A stretch of 64,000 nucleotides of DNA from assembly GCA_009469585.1 (NCBI GenBank), contig SSXW01000015.1:1-64000 (forward strand), read 5' to 3'. The DNA is from Dechloromonas sp. Dech2017. Lineage in GTDB: Bacteria; Pseudomonadota; Gammaproteobacteria; Burkholderiales; Rhodocyclaceae. Both the position numbers and the translations under genes were made by a program. The notes beneath the pieces are model-generated. The model saw nothing but the letters and a program-made list of their open reading frames with translations. It searched no databases and had not been told where the DNA came from. Shown here in pieces: positions 60,312-64,000 of this stretch. The first letter of the stretch is position 1. Every line of letters begins with the position of its first letter.

Positions 60312-62147
60312 TCACGCAGCCGGCTCGCGGGCAGCTTCCCTGGGCGGCTCCTTGCCCTCGCGCTTGTTCTCCGGCGCGAAGTAAAGCACCGTCCAGCCCG
60401 TTTCGGCGGTGAAGGTCTGTTCGCTGGAATAGACGCGGAAATTGCCTTCCGGCGTGACGGCAGCGACGATCAGCCAGTCGCTTCCCGGCTCGCCCAGGCG
60501 CTGCTTCATGTTGGCGAAGGTGTAGGTCTTGCTCAGCACCGTCGTCTGCACCTTCCAGCCGTCGTTCAATAGCTGGTTCAGCGTCTCGAAATCGGCTCCG
60601 GCGTTGAAGGCGATGTGGCCGCGCCGCTGCAGCGTCAGGCGCTTCGGCTCGTGCCGCGATTCCTGGTGGGTGGCCAGCTGGAAAGTCCGGTGATGGCCGA
60701 AGCTGCGGCCCATCGTCTTGCACACCAGGGCGTTGTAGAAATCGTTGTCGGTGGCGGCCAGCAGGTGGTTGAGGTGCAGCGTTTCCAGCGTGTGCTCGGC
60801 GTGTTCCGAGAGGATTTCGCCGTAATAGATCTCGATTCCGTCCATGCGCGCCTGTTTCAGCCGGTGATAGGCGCCGTCCACCAGCAGTACCTCGACCTCC
60901 TGCTTTTTCAGCGCCTTGGCCAAGGCGTTGGTCCACGGCGAGGCGCCGACGATGAGCAGGCCGTTGGCGTTCTTGGCGGCCAGCCCGAGGTGGCGCGAGA
61001 AGCGGCCGATGGTCAGGCCGTGGGCGAGGACGGTGCTGATGATGACGAGAAAGACGATGAGCAGCAGCTTTTCGCCGTCCGGGTAGCCGGCGGCGACCAG
61101 GGCCGGCCCGAAGATACCGGCGGTGGCCGCGGCGACGATGCCGCGCGGGGCGATCCACGACAGCAGCTTGCGGTCGGCCAGGCGCATCGGGGCGCCGATG
61201 GTGGCCAGCATGATGGTTAGCGGGCGAACGACGAAGAGCACGGCAAGCACGAAGAGCAGGATGCGGAAATCGAGCAGGTAGACCAGCTGGCGGTCGAGCT
61301 GCGACGGGATGACGATGAACAGCACGGAAAGGAGAATCACCGTCAGGTTCTCCTTGAAGCGCATCAGGTCTTCGCGCTCGACCAGCTTCATGTTGCCGAG
61401 CACCAGGCCCATGGCCGTCACGCTGAGCAGGCCGGCTTCGTGCTGGACCATGTTGCTGGCCGAATAGACGAGCAGCACGAGGACGAGCAGGATGGGCGCC
61501 TTGAGGTGCTCGGGTACCAGGCCGCGCTGGAAAATCCAGCCGGTCAGCCAGCCCCCGCCGCCGCCGAGCACGGCCATCACGGCGACGGCCAGCCCCATGC
61601 CGGCGGCGGTCTGGGCCATGCCGCTGCCCGCTACCGTGAAATACTGGAAGGCGAGCACGGCGAGCAGCACGCCGATCGGGTCGTTGACGATGCCTTCCCA
61701 CTTGAGCAGCGAGGCCGATTCCTTGTTCAGGCGAACCTGGCGCAGCAGCGGCAGGATGACGGTCGGCCCGGTCACCACCAGGATGGCGCCGAGCACCCAG
61801 GCGACCGGCCAGCTCAGGCCGGCCACATGGTGCGCCGCGAAGCTGGCCAGCAGCCAGCCGATCGGCGGGCCGAGCAGGGTCAGGCGACCGATGCCCTTGC
61901 CGGCGCGGCGAAATTCTTCCAGCTTGAGGTCCATGCCGCCTTCGAAAAGAATGATGGCGACGCCCAGCCCGATCAGCTCGGAGAGTTCATGGGGCGGCAG
62001 GTCGAGCTGGATGAGGCCGGTCACCGGCCCGAAAACCAGGCCGGCAGCGATCAGGACGACGATGGCCGGCCACTGCAGGCGCCAGGCGAACCACTGGCTG
62101 GCCAGGCCGGCGAAAAGGATGATCAGGAGGAGGGTGGCTGAGTTCAT
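60312..62147 (-). CDS. Cation/proton antiporter (CPA1, NhaP-like) with C-terminal TrkA-N domain
   Basis: 611 residues from the ATG at 62147; the frame is open upstream but crosses a repeat. About 12 membrane helices form the Na+/H+ exchanger domain: LGVAIILFEGGMDLKLEEF, GAILVVTGPTVILPLL, KWEGIVNDPIGVLLAV with the conserved ND. A cytoplasmic TrkA-N nucleotide-binding domain follows (GLLIVGASPWTNALAKAL, LLAATDNDFYNALV), then a second regulatory region. It expels Na+ or K+ in exchange for protons. It is convergent with the LapA-like gene. Confidence 0.9.
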   Translation of the reverse strand: MNSATLLLIILFAGLASQWFAWRLQWPAIVVLIAAGLVFGPVTGLIQLDLPPHELSELIGLGVAIILFEGGMDLKLEEFRRAGKGIGRLTLLGPPIGWLLASFAAHHVAGLSWPVAWVLGAILVVTGPTVILPLLRQVRLNKESASLLKWEGIVNDPIGVLLAVLAFQYFTVAGSGMAQTAAGMGLAVAVMAVLGGGGGWLTGWIFQRGLVPEHLKAPILLVLVLLVYSASNMVQHEAGLLSVTAMGLVLGNMKLVEREDLMRFKENLTVILLSVLFIVIPSQLDRQLVYLLDFRILLFVLAVLFVVRPLTIMLATIGAPMRLADRKLLSWIAPRGIVAAATAGIFGPALVAAGYPDGEKLLLIVFLVIISTVLAHGLTIGRFSRHLGLAAKNANGLLIVGASPWTNALAKALKKQEVEVLLVDGAYHRLKQARMDGIEIYYGEILSEHAEHTLETLHLNHLLAATDNDFYNALVCKTMGRSFGHHRTFQLATHQESRHEPKRLTLQRRGHIAFNAGADFETLNQLLNDGWKVQTTVLSKTYTFANMKQRLGEPGSDWLIVAAVTPEGNFRVYSSEQTFTAETGWTVLYFAPENKREGKEPPREAAREPAA

Positions 62148-62350
62148 TCGGGGATCGGGGTGAGGCGCATCGCGGACAGCGCCGGGAAGTCCGGCCACAA
62201 TCCGTCGTGCGTCGTTGTTGGTTTTCGTGGCGGGATGCGGAGGGCTCGGCACCCGCCATGAGGTTTGCCGGAGTTTATCAGATGCCCGTTCCGGCACGCC
62301 AAGCGCTGCCGGAAAGGCTGGCGGCGGCGGGCCGCAAGCCTGCTGGCAAG

Positions 62351-62396
62351 GGCTGCGGTCGACCGGAAAAAATGGCCAAAATCGAAATTTTCGGCC
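62351..62396 (+). repeat. Dispersed repeat, copy 10 (best match to the consensus)
   Basis: GGCTGCGGTCGACCGGAAAA then AATGGCCAAAATCGAAATTTTCGGCC. It lies between ctaA and the antiporter gene, 25 bases past the ctaA stop, in a gap that otherwise shows nothing clear. Confidence 0.8.
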
Positions 62397-62421
62397 TGCG
62401 ATAGCCGCCGAAACCTCGGCT

Positions 62422-63453
62422 TCAGGCCGCCTGCTGTGCCACTCCGGAAGGCGACGGCAGCGCGGCCGGCCGGCGCTGCAGCGCGACATTGACGGCAACC
62501 ATGGCGGTCAGCAGCAAGGCCGCGCCGACGTTGTGCAGCACGGCCAGCGCCAGGGGCAGGGCGAGCAGCACGTTGGCGACGCCGAGGCCGAGCTGGGTCA
62601 GCAACAGGCCGGCGACGGTTGCTCCCCAGGCCCGCCAGCGTCGTTCTCCGCTGAGCAGCAAGCGGCCGGCCAGGCCGCCAGTCACCAAGGCCACGATCAG
62701 GGCGCCCACCCGGTGCGCCCAGTGAATCGCCGTCAGCGCCTCGCCCGAAAGCGCTGCCCCGGCCGCATTCAGTCCCAGTTCGCGGTGCATGCTGAAACCC
62801 TCGGCGAAATCCATGGCCGGTCGCCACTGCCCCTGGCATTGCGGGAAATCCGGGCAGGCGAGGGCCGCGTAGTTGCTGCTGACCCAGCCGCCGAGGGCGA
62901 TCTGGGCGATGACGGCGAGCAGCGCGCCGGCTGCCAGCAGCCGCAGGCCGGGCGGCGCCGCGGCCGGGGCCGGCGGCCGGAATTCCCGGAACACCAGCGC
63001 GACCAGCAGCGACAGCGTGGTCATGCCGCCGATCAGGTGCAGGGTGACGGTCAGCGGCTTGAGCAGCAGGGTGACCGTCCACATGCCGAGCAGGGCCTGC
63101 AGCCCGACGACGCCGAGCAGCAGCGTCGGCAGGGCCGGCGACTGGCGTTGGCGCAAGGCTTTTTTCCAGGCCAGCCCGGCGATGGCGAGAATCAGCAGGC
63201 CGAGCGTGCCGGCCAGGTAGCGATGCAGCATTTCCTTCCCGGCCTTGGCGGCATCGAGCGGCCGCTCGGGGTAGGCGGCCTGCGCCGCCTGCTGCTCGTG
63301 CCCGGCTTCGGGAAGGCCGATCAGGTGGCCGTAGCAGCCCGGCCAGTCCGGGCAGCCGAGGCCGGCATCGGACAGCCGGACATAGGCGCCGAGGGCGATC
63401 ACCGCCAGGGCGAGCAGGGTGGCGGCGATCAGCAGCCGGCGATAGGCAGCCAT
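62422..63453 (-). CDS. ctaA: Haem A synthase CtaA/COX15
   Basis: 343 residues with eight predicted membrane helices. COX15/CtaA marks: VRLSDAGLGCPDWPGCYGHL, EMLHRYLAGTLG with a haem-ligand His, LTVTLHLIGGMTTL, LACPDFPQCQGQW and the second His pair IHWAHRVGAL. Two cysteine pairs (GCPDWPGC, ACPDFPQC) are typical. It hydroxylates haem O to haem A for cytochrome oxidase. It is the second gene after ctaB with a five-base gap. Confidence 0.95.
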   Translation of the reverse strand: MAAYRRLLIAATLLALAVIALGAYVRLSDAGLGCPDWPGCYGHLIGLPEAGHEQQAAQAAYPERPLDAAKAGKEMLHRYLAGTLGLLILAIAGLAWKKALRQRQSPALPTLLLGVVGLQALLGMWTVTLLLKPLTVTLHLIGGMTTLSLLVALVFREFRPPAPAAAPPGLRLLAAGALLAVIAQIALGGWVSSNYAALACPDFPQCQGQWRPAMDFAEGFSMHRELGLNAAGAALSGEALTAIHWAHRVGALIVALVTGGLAGRLLLSGERRWRAWGATVAGLLLTQLGLGVANVLLALPLALAVLHNVGAALLLTAMVAVNVALQRRPAALPSPSGVAQQAA

Positions 63454-63458
63454 GGCGC

Positions 63459-64000
63459 TCAGAAGCTGACCAGCCGGTCAGCGAACAGCGCCGCGAAGAG
63501 CAGGGTCAGGTAGATGATGGAGTAGCGGAAGCAGCGCCGGGCCAGCCCGTCGCTGTAGCGGCGGCAGAGGGCGATGGCGTAGCCGAGGAAAATCAGGTCG
63601 AGCAGGCTGATCGCCGCCAGGTAGAAAGTCCCGCTCATGCCCAGCGACACCGGGATCAGGCTGGCCGCGGCGAGCATCACGGTGTACCAGAGGATGTGCT
63701 GGCAGGTGAAGGCGACGCCGTGGGTGACCGGCAGCATGGGCAGGCCGGAACGGGCGTAGTCGTTGCGCCGGTAGCAGGCCAGCGCCCAGAAATGCGGCGG
63801 GGTCCACAGGAAGATGATCAGGAAAAGCACCAGCGGCTCGGCCGAGACCTGGCCGGTCATCGCTGTCCACCCGAGCAGCGGCGGCATGGCGCCGGAAGCG
63901 CCGCCGATGACGATGTTCATCGGCGTCGCCGGTTTGAGGATCAGCGTGTAGATGACGGTGTAGCCGACGAAGGTGGCCAGCGTCAGCCACATCGTCAGGT
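63459..64000 (-). CDS. ctaB: Protohaem IX farnesyltransferase CtaB/CyoE (C-terminal part, cut by window edge)
   Basis: About 180 residues are visible, the C-terminal 60 percent of the protein. The frame continues through the window edge ([18 protein letters not shown]), so the ATG at 63992 is internal. Conserved blocks: [56 protein letters not shown]. It attaches the farnesyl tail to haem B to make haem O, the substrate of ctaA just downstream. The N-terminal DDxxD-like motif lies outside the window. Confidence 0.94.
   Translation of the reverse strand, partial: LTMWLTLATFVGYTVIYTLILKPATPMNIVIGGASGAMPPLLGWTAMTGQVSAEPLVLFLIIFLWTPPHFWALACYRRNDYARSGLPMLPVTHGVAFTCQHILWYTVMLAAASLIPVSLGMSGTFYLAAISLLDLIFLGYAIALCRRYSDGLARRCFRYSIIYLTLLFAALFADRLVSF

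Overview
The window reads as a chromosomal segment of a GC-rich betaproteobacterium, most likely of the Rhodocyclales (Dechloromonas/Azonexus/Azospira-like). That placement is inferred from gene content: PEP-CTERM surface proteins, a PHB-type acetoacetyl-CoA reductase, the GlrK/QseG/GlrR operon, the PrkA-YeaH-SpoVR operon, and haem A/haem O synthases. Genes are densely packed, with many 4-bp ATGA or GTGA overlaps.

Layout. 1-4 kb: the end of an IS5-family element, two PEP-CTERM proteins (one with a von Willebrand A domain and a good sigma-54 promoter), glutathione peroxidase, a carboxymuconolactone-decarboxylase-like protein and a DUF4332 protein. 4-11 kb: a 2H phosphoesterase, a DinG/YoaA helicase translationally coupled to an ATP-grasp protein, a molybdenum-cofactor set (mobB-moeA-moaD), an RbgA-type GTPase and tRNA-Asn. 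11-19 kb: a single-chain arginase/ornithine aminotransferase fusion followed by the prkA-yeaH-spoVR stress operon. 19-29 kb: an unknown 420-residue protein, rhodanese, YaeQ, RlhA, a methyltransferase, EttA, a FeeM-type acyltransferase and a bactofilin. 29-33 kb: the glrK-qseG-glrR two-component operon, followed by a BON-domain gene with its own sigma-54-type promoter. 33.1-36.2 kb: a scarred insertion hot spot at tRNA-Arg, holding the tail of a recombinase, a broken IS110 transposase, an apparently intact IS1380 element and a 17-codon msrB stub. 36-42 kb: an AraC regulator divergent from an isoquinoline-1-oxidoreductase-like molybdenum hydroxylase (two subunits) with its XdhC and MocA maturation factors. 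42-54 kb: UPF0149, PHB reductase, DegQ-type protease, a 1078-residue hybrid kinase, cupin, CreA, patatin, an exonuclease/GIY-YIG nuclease and an exported CbiZ-nitrilase fusion. 54-64 kb: a solute-symporter/degenerate GGDEF/EAL protein with a small membrane partner, GlpE, a GST, a DUF4202 protein, a LapA-like protein, a cation/proton antiporter, CtaA and partial CtaB.

Working together: the cofactor genes near 8-10 kb would supply the molybdopterin that the hydroxylase cluster near 37-42 kb uses and modifies. GlrR probably drives the neighbouring BON gene through sigma-54.

The most unusual signal is a dispersed repeat of about 40 bp. It has a CTGCGGTCGAC head followed by an A/T-rich TGGCCAAAATCG-like block. 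It occurs about eleven times with good similarity, in both orientations, mostly between genes but also inside or at the end of coding regions (XdhC C-terminus, exonuclease/GIY-YIG linker, RbgA-like C-terminus). I do not recognise it as a named family. The second strongest candidate for new biology is the exported CbiZ-nitrilase fusion at 52.2-53.8 kb.
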